This document shows positions 1-9,267 of a DNA stretch of 64,000 nt, one piece after another. The number at the start of each line of letters is the position of its first letter. The stretch's first letter is position 1. A program made the translations under genes and the position numbers. This stretch comes from Lepas anatifera (lineage: Eukaryota; Arthropoda; Thecostraca; Lepadidae), in NCBI GenBank assembly GCA_034440635.1, contig JAOTON010000207.1, positions 1 to 64,000 on the forward strand, written 5' to 3'. The notes beneath the pieces are model-generated. The model was not told where the DNA came from. It did not search any database and saw nothing but the letters and a program-made list of their open reading frames with translations.

Positions 1-1019
1 TCATTGTGGGCTTGTGATATTTTATTTGTACCCTTTATTTGGTCTCATTTGTTCCTGCTGTGAAAATATCTTCTAATTTAAGAAGAGCCTACCCCAGCAG
101 GCTGAACGCAAAACAGAAATAATCAGCTGCTGCCCCTCGACAGTGACTATCGCAAATTACGCCTGCTGCTGGAAGACAAGCTTCAGAGGACGAGCAATGG
201 AATCCCAGAGTTGGCAGAGTACCACAGCCAGCAGTTTTCTGCATTGAACATGAACCTGCCTGAGTGCACCTCGGTCGTCTGCCTGTGTGCCCGCAGTATA
301 CGTTCATGTATGTGCGTAAGTGGTGTTTATCGCGGTATATTAAGGCAAATCCTCTGAGGACCTCAGTAAAACATGCCATTAAAAGTATTTTTTAGCCTTA
401 AGGTAAGAAAACTAGTAATGCAAAGGGTCTTTATAGTAAAAATCAAGTGGTCAGATTTTGTTGGTGGTCGTACGTGCGAAAGTCGGCGAAAATAATAAGT
501 GACACCTCTGTGCTCAGACTATTGCGGTGAACATTTTATCAAACCGTGTAGCACTTATTGTGGACAGATGCAAAATCTGTTATGCTTTTGATGTACACTC
601 AGTATTTGGTTCGCTCCCAGCCTTCTGAGTGCACTTCAAGGACTGGAAGCTAGGAGCTGCATACCCACTGGTGGGTTCAGGGAAAATTTACTTTCCTCCC
701 AAACTCTGCGATTTTCACCGACCTTTAGAAAAATGTGTATTCACGATTTTGGACCCTGTCCTCCCCTCCCCCCACAAAAAACATTGGCCTGGATCCGTCA
801 CTGACGTACTGAGTTATATCCTTTAGTCCACGTTGCACTCGGAAGACTGCTCGTTGGGGACTCGCAGACCTGATTGTTGCACGCGTTTCTCACCTGCCGA
901 GGGTTATCACTCGCTTGTAATTTCCTGGTAGGTTATATTTTCTCATGTTTTTGTGAGATTGAATATAAGCCTCATTGATCAACTGATATCTGTTGGTTTT
1001 TAAAAGTAGATGAATTTTG
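1..1019. other. No gene recognised
   Basis: Both strands lack any open frame resembling a known protein. Near 735-805 a C-rich stretch ends in CCTGGATCCGTCACTG. It resembles the GGATCC-type ends of the small terminal-inverted-repeat elements seen elsewhere in the window, so a worn repeat end is possible there. Confidence 0.5.
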
Positions 1020-1180
1020 CATTGCGTAGCCGAGGAGCATGATTATAAATTGGTAAGATGTTTCATGGCTTTGCCTCTCGAATTCTTGACGCAAAATGGA
1101 GCCTGTGATCACACTGTGATCACATATTCGGGCACAGCGCCTCGTCAGAATCCCTCATAATACAATAAGCGAAAACTTTT
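1020..1180 (-). mobile_element. Relic of a Penelope-like element arm
   Basis: This stretch matches the left inverted arm of the Penelope-like element at 41.8 kb in order. Both have a CCGAGGAGCATGAT-type block, then GGTAAGATGTT, then CTCTCGAATTC, then the block ATATTCGGGCACAG followed by CGTCAGAATC. On the minus strand, 1126-1148 keeps a CTGACGA heptamer, a short GC-rich hairpin and GAA, the layout of a hammerhead ribozyme core. No coding part is left. The match was made by eye, so identity and exact ends are approximate. Confidence 0.55.
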
Positions 1181-2130
1181 GGTCATAGTGTGACCAAGGC
1201 TTAAAATTTAGATCTGATTTGGAAATCGAATGCTGGAATAATGCAGTTCAGTACTGGAATATTCAAATATTGGAACTCGATTCGAGGTTATCCTAGCACT
1301 CTGACTAAAAATGTATGTGTTCGCCTATTATATTATGAGAATTTTGGTGAAGGGATGTACCTGAATATTTATCAGTGTATTAGCCCCATTTTGGAACTAT
1401 GATTCGAGGAGGCTGGTCATGAAATATCTTATCAACGTAGATAATCTAATAAACAATCTAATAAAAATAACGGTTAATATACTATTTTATATACTGATAT
1501 GATGTTATATGAAGTGCTTCTGGAATTGTTTGTTCTATTATGAGAAAGGACCGTTTCCGAACTCCGAAGTATTAAAAATAAACGCTTATCATTTTCATAA
1601 ACAAATGTCACTCATGAGGCTAGCAGCTTGCTTGTCTTAAAGCTGCGATGCGTCTTCTTAGGTTTAGACTCTGTGACTACCAATGTTAAGATTAATTATA
1701 GAATCCTTTTTATTTAATACGAACTGTTCCAGGCTATAATTTTGAGGTATATTTTCATGATGTGCCCTGATCAGAAACTAACTCAACTTGAAGTAAAAAA
1801 CAATGTATTCTTAAATCTTGTATATCTATATACGAAAAAAATAGAAAGAGCTACCACCACGGACAGAGGAGTGAGGTGGCCAGTCCATCTCCAACCTGCA
1901 ACACACAACAAACGTTACCCCTGAAACAAAAAGTGATCAGGTTTGGGTTCGTGGTGCGTTCCACACTTTTGTTAGTTCATCCAAGGATCGTGGTGGCTGC
2001 TCTCTGGTTCCCCAGTTCTGACGCATATCAAGAGTTATTCTTCCGTATCACATTCAGCTATTCTCCGGTTCTCTAGACTACGTGTTTTTATATTCTCCGG
2101 AGACCAAAGAATTACAATTATATCATAGAT
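1181..2130. other. AT-rich DNA without recognised content
   Basis: Only short open frames with no recognisable motif. I see no repeat or RNA gene here. Confidence 0.5.
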
Positions 2131-2159
2131 TTAGATGTCGACGGACACATTTAACCTGA

Positions 2160-2525
2160 TTGATTGATTGAGTGTTCCGGCCATATGGGGGGCGCCCTGC
2201 AGGCGCCCCAACCGCCACAGGAACATCGCCAGCCGTCGCAGTTCCGCCAGCGCCTCCCGGATGGGTGGGTCGTCCCGTCCAAATATGTCCCAGCGCAGGT
2301 CAGCGCACGCAGGGCACCGGGTCAGAAGGTGGTGGAGGATCTCGTCCTCTCCATCGTCGCATTCCTGTAACGTGGCCTCCGGGTCCAGGCCGATCCTCTT
2401 TCGGTAGCTGCACAGGAGAAGGGAGTGGCCAGTGCGCAGGCGCTCCACCTCCACACTCTCCTGCCGTGAAAGGCCCAGGCGGTCTTTCAGGGTGGTCCGC
2501 CCTGGGAGACCGCCACATTTAATCT
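2160..2525 (-). pseudogene. C-terminal fragment of a non-LTR retrotransposon ORF2
   Basis: The minus-strand frame reads LRTGHSLLLCSYRKRIGL, then an acidic stretch, then DEILHHLLTRCPACADLRW. This pattern (arginine-rich LRTGH, a charged linker, then E-x-HLL-x-x-CPA-x-x-x-LR) is typical of the extreme C-terminus of ORF2 in Jockey/I-type non-LTR retrotransposons, downstream of the reverse transcriptase. Only about 120 residues remain, with no RT or endonuclease, as expected for a 5'-truncated copy. It is more GC-rich than its surroundings. The clade assignment is an inference. Confidence 0.65.
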
Positions 2526-2582
2526 CGAACACGTTTTATCTCGTACGGATTAACGTTTTATCTCGTTGTTTTACCAGATTAA

Positions 2583-3152
2583 CACGCGCATTGACGGGGC
2601 TCTGAGCCACCTTCCCTTTGACAGGGGGCGCGGGTACCCCCTAAAATATCCAGAACCACGGTAGGTAGTGAAAAATGGTAAACGGCTTTGGGTAGCCCAT
2701 ACGCTTCTCCATCGAAATATTTTAACCATTTTGTCAGGTCACTTCAATCGGATGAGTTCACTTTGTTCCGACTTATGTTGTCTTAAACTTTGAGGTCAGG
2801 TCACTTGACCTGTACTGGTGACCTGACCTGAGATGACCTAACCTTAAAATTTTGACAAAAGTTGTAAAAATGATGAGAGAAGGTATGTCAAGTTTTTAAC
2901 CCGAGTTTATTTTTAACCCGAGTGTGTTAAGTACCTACCTAATAAGTGTGTGATGGCTTAAATTCCGTGGCGGCGCCCCTGCCTAGTTTTCTTTGCCTAG
3001 TGTTAGGAGTGTATGTTTTACCATGTACTGCGTTTTTACTGTTAATATACGCGTATGGATACAAGTGCGGCGGCGCGTAGCGCCGCCGTTTTTATGCTCT
3101 GTCCCAGAAACCAGACGGGGGGGCGGATACCCGCCTCCCGTCAATGCGCGTG
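2583..3152 (-). mobile_element. TTAA-flanked non-autonomous element, family 2, internally deleted
   Basis: The element is bounded by TTAA at 2579-2582 and at 3153-3156. Its ends are inverted repeats beginning CACGCGCATTGACGGG. Inside are GAACCACGGTAGGTAG, a run of TGACCT/AGGTCA hexamers, and the perfect hairpin CGGCGGCGC-GTA-GCGCCGCCG near 3069-3091. Full copies at 39.6 and 58.6 kb are about 825-831 bp; this one is about 570 bp, so internal sequence is missing. There is no transposase. A TTAA target with C-starting ends suggests the piggyBac superfamily (inference). The right TTAA is shared with the next element. Confidence 0.65.
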
Positions 3153-3156
3153 TTAA

Positions 3157-4176
3157 CCCGCGCCCCACCGGGGGTCCGGCGCCACCTTCGCCCCACCGGG
3201 GGCCATCGATGGCCCCCTCTAACTCCGAAAATATGGGCGTTAGCGCAAATCTGCAAAGTGCACTAGAAAGCTCGCGTGAATTCAGTAAGAAATTACTTTA
3301 CATGTTTTAGTGTTCAGGTCAATGGTTTGACCTCCAGAGGTCAAATTAGGTCAAGATCGGCTATTTTCACTCAAATATGCAATGCTTAGGCAAACTGGGC
3401 ATAACTCTTATGCCCTTAGAGCTATTGAGGTGTGGGAAAGTACATTTGATAGGAAATTGCCAGTACTTTTTCTGCTATGGAAACGTAAAGACCTCCCGCC
3501 AGTAGTTTGACATCCAGAGGTCACCTCGTGACCTAGTATGACCTGAGGTCACGAAAGGTCAGAAAGTGACCTTGCCGTATATCAAATGAAAGCCAATGAC
3601 GAGACAAACACGATGGTCTTTGTTTCAGCGCTCTAGCTTATACAGGTCAAAGTTATTGTCAAAATACTGTTTTTGACCCCTGGTGACCTTGGATGACCTT
3701 GGGGATGTCAAAGGGCAAATATGGCCCCTGGAATCCGTGAAAGGGTGTCCAAAAACGCTTTTCTGATCAAGCTGAGCATTTTCAATCGTTTTTGTGACTT
3801 TTAGATCATAAGACAGCTTTTCCCATGCTTTTTCAATGGGAGAGGTCACCTCGTGACCAGACCTCAGGGCACGAAATCGAAAAATCCCGGATATACACCT
3901 TGTAGACCCTGGAGGGATCATAAAGTGTAGGAAGTTTCAAATCGATCGACTCCGAAATGTAGCTCTTACAGAGCTCTAAAGCTGAAGTGAGGTAACCTTG
4001 GTTGACCTCGTCTGGTGACCTGACCTTGGGTGACCCGGGGTAAAAAATTTCAGGGATGGTGGGAAAATGATGCAGTGAGAGGTAGAGCCCTCAACCACGG
4101 TGCTGCGCCTCATCGTCTTTCTGCTATCCCGGAAAAACCTTAGGGGGCCATTGATGGCCCCCCGGTGGGGCGAGGC
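3157..4176 (+). mobile_element. TTAA-flanked non-autonomous element, family 1, copy A
   Basis: The 1020-bp element lies between TTAA at 3153-3156 and TTAA at 4177-4180. The left end starts CCCGCGCCCCACCGGGGG; the right end, read inverted, has GCCTCGCCCCACCGG. Just inside both ends is the palindrome GGCCATCGATGGCC or a one-base variant. Copy B at 6024-7044 is almost the same length and clearly homologous throughout. No transposase is encoded. TTAA plus CCC termini fits the piggyBac pattern. The interior is packed with TGACC/GGTCA words. Confidence 0.75.
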
Positions 4177-4180
4177 TTAA

Positions 4181-4566
4181 ACGATTAATTAATCTCGAGA
4201 CACATTAATCTCGAGATTAACACATATAGTCTCGAAGAGCCACCCCTGCTTTTTATTGGGTCGGTTTCTGGTTCTTGGTTTGCACGAAAACCGGTCAGCC
4301 TTCAAGAATGGCCTTCAGCAAAGGACACAAAAGACATTTTCGAACGGCGAACAGCGTGTCCCGCTGGTTAGAAAACAGGGGAACTGGTCTCCAATAGAGG
4401 GAAATCCGACGGATTGAGAACCATTGCAGGGAGCTGGAGACAAGCCGGTTCCAGTTTGGTACGCCGGTCAGATTAGAAAAATATTTGGGGCTAATATTCC
4501 CTTTCCCTCAACTACTCGGACGGAGGGATAACCAGAAGAAATTGTCCTTAGAATATTTACTTCATC
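4181..4566. other. Short unassigned spacer
   Basis: Begins with a small palindromic stretch built on ATTAATCTCGAG. Otherwise nothing recognised. Confidence 0.4.
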
Positions 4567-4815
4567 CCATAGGAGGATCCAGGAGGGCAAAGGGGGGACG
4601 TGCCCCCCCTCCCTTCTCTGATCAACTCTCGGTGAACCCTAAAATGTCGCGTCCCATCCCCTCCCCCAGGATGCGAAAATCGGCGCACACTGATAGGATT
4701 TAGAGTCTATCTGATAGGTTTTGCCGGTCAAAGGTGGCGCCACCCCCCCTGGTCCGGATGGTGCCCTCCCCGGAAGTTACTCCCTCCCCCGATCGGCAAT
4801 CATGGATCCGACTAT
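4567..4815 (-). mobile_element. Small TIR element with GGATCC ends, copy 1
   Basis: The ends read CATAGGAGGATCCAGG and, inverted, a GGATCCATG-type end. The interior alternates G-rich and C-rich blocks with GGCGCCA words. Its reverse complement aligns with 5665-5904 and with 32616-32887, sharing the CCTATCAG and GGCGCC blocks in order. No open frame of note. This is probably a non-autonomous DNA transposon (MITE); the superfamily is not clear. Confidence 0.55.
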
Positions 4816-4883
4816 GCTTCATCCATTAGTACGCATGAACAAACAAGAAGAAAATCAGAAAAAATTGTTTTTACAGTAAAAAC

Positions 4884-4955
4884 TTCCACGACCTAGATTC
4901 GAACCCGTATTACCCGTGTGAGAGTCGGGAATGGAGGCCACTATACCATCCCCGC
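4884..4955 (-). tRNA. tRNA-Glu-like pseudogene or SINE head
   Basis: Read on the minus strand, the 72-base stretch has an A box (TGGTATAGTGG) and a B box (GGTTCGAATCT) at normal tRNA spacing. An anticodon-like loop carries CTC. The acceptor and T stems do not pair properly, with several mismatches, so a working tRNA is unlikely. It is best read as a decayed tRNA-Glu copy or the head of a SINE. Confidence 0.4.
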
Positions 4956-5664
4956 TGTACGACACCTGCCCGATTTTAAAACTTTCCTGATTAGTTTTCT
5001 CAAGCCGAATGTTTTGGACAAAGTAATCTAATATTTGTATTTTCTAAGGGTGAATAAAAATAAATTGAACACAAATACAGCATAAAATCATTCTCTATTC
5101 CCAAAAAATCATTTATAGAACTTTAAACTTTGATTGATAGAATAGAGGTGAAGAGCAGGTTATAGCCTATTATTGATATTGTTAGCAAATTTGAATAATT
5201 GTTGAGTGGCCTCCAAAAATTTAGCTGAAGATAAAGAAATGATTGATAGTACCAGAATCAGGATTTTTCAAATATTAGGAAACCACAATAAAAATTTTTT
5301 CGACAATGTCCCTTTAATGACTTATCAGTTAAATAAAAGCAGGCTTAATGGAATCAGTTAAAGTACTAAATATTTTTTCAATCTTGTAAACCCTAGGCTA
5401 TTTTTTTATTGAATACATTCTTGTAACTATTGCAGAATAAATTATGAACTCCCTCTACTGCTACTGGTACCAGATCCAGGGGCGGATCTAGGGGGGCGGC
5501 GGGGTGATCGCCTCTCCTTTAGCCGACCTTAACCCGCGCCCCACCGGGTTTCCGGGCATAACTATTATTTTTTAATTGCAATATTTTTTTGACTTATGCA
5601 GAATAGAATATATATTTGCTACCCTTAACGACAAGTATTGGACATGGGCGGTGGTGGAGCCATT
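4956..5664. other. Unassigned DNA with a family 1 terminus stub
   Basis: Mostly AT-rich with no coding content. At 5529-5548 TTAA is followed by CCCGCGCCCCACCGGG, the terminus of family 1, but the homology stops after about 20 bases. The 70 bases before it (from 5457) match the left flank of family 1 copy C (7078-7155), including CAGATCCAGGGGCGGATC. Confidence 0.45.
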
Positions 5665-5904
5665 GGCGGATCCAGGATTGCCAATCGGAGGGGGCACCTT
5701 CCCGGGGGGCGCCACCCGGACCAGGGAGCCGCCACTTATGACCGGCAAAACCTATCAGGTGGGCGCCAAATCCTATCGGTGAGCGCCGACTTTCGTATCC
5801 TGGGGGGTGGGAAGCGACATTTCAGGGGGCGCCATCGACCTTTCAGGAGGGCGCCGAGGTTCGATCGGGGGGCACGTGCCCCCTCTTGCCCCCCTGGATC
5901 CACC
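5665..5904 (+). mobile_element. Small TIR element with GGATCC ends, copy 2
   Basis: Starts GGCGGATCCAGGAT and ends CCTGGATCCACC, forming inverted ends. The interior carries GGCGCCA, AAACCTATCAGG and GGGGGGCACGTGCCCCC-like blocks, shared in order with the copies at 4.6 kb (inverted) and 32.6 kb. An open frame crosses it, but this reflects GC-rich composition and is not a gene. Confidence 0.55.
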
Positions 5905-6023
5905 TATGGGTGGAGCTACGGTGGGGCACCGGGGCACCGTGCCCCCTCACTCCACTATCAATTGACAAATTTGAAAATTTTGACTCTTACCCTATAGTGT
6001 TGATTGGACCTGAATGGGTTAAC

Positions 6024-7044
6024 CCGCGCCCCACCGGGGGTCCGGCGCCACCTTCGCCCCACCGGGGGCCATCGATGGCCCCCCTCTAACTCCGAAAATA
6101 TGGGGGTTAGCGCAAATCTGCAAAGTGCAATAGAAAGCTAGCGTGAATTCAGTAAGAAATTACTTGGCATGTTTTAGTGCTCAGGTCAATGGTTTGACCT
6201 CCAGAGGTCAAATTAGGTCAAGATCGGCTATTTTCACTCAAATATGCAATGATTAAGCAAACTGGTCATAACTCTTATGTCATTAGAACTATTGAGGCCT
6301 AGTAAAGTTCATTTGGTAGGAAATTGCCAGTACTTTTTCCGCTATGTGGAACGTAAAGATCTCCCGCCAGTGGTTTGACCTCCAGAGGTCACCTCGTGAC
6401 ATAATATGACCTGAGGTCACGAAAGGTCGCAAAGTGACCTTGCCGTATATCAAATGAAAGCCAGTGACAAGACAAACACGATGGTGTTTGTTTCACCGCT
6501 CTAGCTCAATTAGGTCAAAAGTTATTGTCAAAATACTGTTTTTGACCTCTGGTGACCTTGGATGACCTTGGAAAAGTCAAAGGGTAAATATGACCCCTGG
6601 GATCCGTGAAAGGGTGTCCAAAAACGCTGCTCTGAGCAGTCTGAGTATTTGCAATCATTTTTGTGGCTTTTATATCATGAAACAGCTTTTCCCCATGCTT
6701 TTCCATTGGGAGAGGTCGCCTCGTGACCTGACCTCAGGGCACGAAATCGAAAAATCCCGGATATACACCTTGTAGACCCTGGAGGGGTCATGAAGTGTAG
6801 GAAGTTTCAAATCGATCGACTTTGAAATGTAGCTCTTACAGAGCTCTAAAGTTGAAGTGAGGTGACCTTGGTTGACCTCGTCTGGTGACCTGACCTTGGG
6901 TGACCCGGGGTAAAAATTTCAGGGATGATGGGAAAATGATGCAGTGAGAGGTAGAGCCCTCAACCGCGGTGCTGCGCCTCGTCGTTTTTCTGCTATCCCG
7001 GAAAAACCTTAGGGGGCCATCGATGGCCCCCGGTGGGGCGAGGG
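6024..7044 (+). mobile_element. TTAA-flanked non-autonomous element, family 1, copy B
   Basis: The 1021-bp copy lies between TTAA at 6020-6023 and 7045-7048, in the same orientation as copy A. Its ends are CCCGCGCCCCACCGGGGG and the inverted CCCTCGCCCCACCGGGGG, each followed by the ATCGAT palindrome. Five TGACC words fall within 6861-6910 alone. No coding frame is conserved between copies, which supports a non-autonomous element mobilised in trans. Confidence 0.75.
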
Positions 7045-7159
7045 TTAAAAATATCATGTTACCCCCTTATATCCGGACCGTTTGCCGCTACTGGTATCAG
7101 ATCCAGGGGCGGATCCAGGAGAACGATGAAGCAATCGTTCCCTCTTGGGCCGACCTTAA

Positions 7160-8163
7160 CCCTCGCCGCACTGGGGGCCATCGATGCCCCCTGAGGTTTT
7201 TTTCGAAATAACAGAAAACGACGAGGTGCAGCACCGCGGTTGAGGGCCCTATCTCTCATCCCATCATTTCCCACCACTCTCAAAAATTTATCTCGGGTCA
7301 CCCAAGGTCAGGTCACCAGGCGAGGTCAACCAAGGTCATCTCACTTCAACTTTTGAGCTCTACTTAAGAGCTACATTTCTTTGTCTATTGATTTGAAACT
7401 TCTTACACCTCATGACCCCTCCAAGGTCTGCATCATGGATTTCCGCGATTTTTCGATTTTGTGACTTGAGGTCAGGTCACGAGGTGACCTCTCCCTTTAG
7501 AAAAGCATGGGAAAAGGCTGTCTTATGATTTAAAAATCACAAAAACGAATGCAAATGATCAGCTTGCTCAGTTAAAAGCGTTTTTGGACACCCGTTCACC
7601 GATTCCAGGTGTCATATTTCCCCTTGACCTCTCCGAGGTCATCTAAGTTCACTAGGGGTCAAAAACAGTATTTTGACAATACATTTTGACCTAATAAAGC
7701 TAGAACGACGAATCAAACACCATCGCGTATGTCTCGTCACTGGCTTTCATTTGATATACGGCAAAGTCACTTTCTGACCTTTCGTGACTTCAGGTCATAT
7801 TAGGTCACGAGTTGACCTCTGGAGGCCAATCCACTGGCAGGAGGTTATTACGTTTCACATAACGAAAAAGTCTGGCATTTTCCGACCAAATTTACTTTTA
7901 CCAGATCTCAATAGCTCTAATGGCATAAGAGTTATGCCCGGTTTTTTTAAGCATTGCATATTTGAGTGAAAAAACCTTTCGTAACCTAACTTGACCTCTG
8001 GAGGTCAAAACATTGACCTGAGTGCTTAAAAATGCGAAGTAATTTCATACTGAATTCACGCGAGCTTTTAGTGCACTTTACCCTCATATTTTCGAAGTTA
8101 GAGGGGGCCATCGATGCCCCCTGTTGGGGCAAAGATGGTACCGGACCCCAGGTGAGGAGCAGG
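7160..8163 (-). mobile_element. TTAA-flanked non-autonomous element, family 1, copy C
   Basis: This is an inverted copy of copies A and B (about 1004 bp), between TTAA at 7156-7159 and 8164-8167. It is more diverged (for example GCCGCACTGGG at the left end). The inner ATCGATG palindromes, the hinge AACCGCGGTGCTGC and the AGGTCA-rich core are all kept in inverted order. Confidence 0.7.
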
Positions 8164-8167
8164 TTAA

Positions 8168-8319
8168 CCCGCACCCCACCGGGGGTCCGGCGCCACCTTC
8201 GCCCCACGGGAGGAGACCATCGGTGCTTTCCTCTAACTCTGAAAATGTGTGTGTTAGCGCAAATCTGCCTAGTGAATTGGAAAGCTTATGTGAATTCAGA
8301 ATTATTTTACTTTGCACGT
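8168..8319 (+). mobile_element. Family 1, copy D, cut short by another element
   Basis: Starts directly at the TTAA shared with copy C (8164-8167) with CCCGCACCCCACCGGGGG. It follows the first 150 bp of copy A, up to the GTGAATTCAG region, then stops at TTAA 8320-8323, where a family 3 element begins. Confidence 0.65.
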
Positions 8320-8323
8320 TTAA

Positions 8324-9263
8324 CCCGCACCCCGGTGGGCCTCTGAGCCATCTTCGCCCTGGTGGGGGAAAGTGTTTGAACAGCCCCCTCGTCGAACTCG
8401 GCTCCTATGCGGCATAGCGAAAAAACGCGAATGCTGGTAGAAAGTCCACCCAAATTCATGAAGAAATTAGATCGGTCACTTTTAAACTCTGGTCAATATT
8501 CAGGTCATGACAGGACAAAGTAGGTGGCATTTTCAGAAGAGATTTTTGGCTCTAGCGTCTGACAGAGTTGAGTTAGAATCTTTTTAGGCACCATTCGCTT
8601 CCTCTCGTCACGGCGAATCGAATGGTGTATGATATGACCATAATAGTTCAAAACACAAAAATTATCTGACCTTAGGTCAGGTCAAGGTCACTTTCCAGCC
8701 TAGCATAGTTAATATGCATATCAATCGACTCGACAATCAAACATCATTTCCTTCAAAGTTATTGACCTAAGTCTGAAAACTACCGAAGTTGCCCTTGATG
8801 ACCTCTCAGAGGTCACAGGTCAAAAATTGCAACATGAACCTGGAAAGGAGCCGAGGGGTCTACGATCTGGAGAGTATGAAGGTATTCTCAGCTGTATCTT
8901 CACAAATACAGCCCAATATCTGTTTTTCCCATCCATTTTCAATGGAGAGGTCATGATCCATTCCTGACCCTAGGCCATTGATATGAAAATTCCGGAACAT
9001 GTTTTGTAGCACTCGGGCGGGTCCATTATGTGGTGTAAGTTTCTATCCGATAAATTCACCCATTTCTTACTTATGCCACCTTAAACATTTTTGGAGGTGA
9101 GGTCGCTAGATCTGCATTGGTGACCTGACCTGAGATATCCTAGCCTTGATATTTTGGAGCAAGTTGCAGCATTGACCAAGGGCAAGATGTGCCCAGTACG
9201 GTGGCGCTTCGCACCGCTGGAAAAACCAGAGGGGGTGTTTAAGCACCCCCACTGAGGCGAAAG
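8324..9263 (+). mobile_element. TTAA-flanked non-autonomous element, family 3
   Basis: The 940-bp unit lies between TTAA at 8320-8323 and 9264-9267. The left end is CCCGCACCCCGGTGGG; the right end, inverted, is CTTTCGCCTCAGTGGGGG. It has family-like architecture (C-rich ends, AGGTCA-rich core) but its interior does not align with families 1 or 2. A diverged right-end fragment sits at 28.07-28.27 kb. No transposase. Confidence 0.6.
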
Positions 9264-9267
9264 TTAA

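Noticed and set aside
2983..3310. Open frames across the TTAA element ends
   Set aside because: They follow the GC-rich terminal repeats and are not conserved between element copies.
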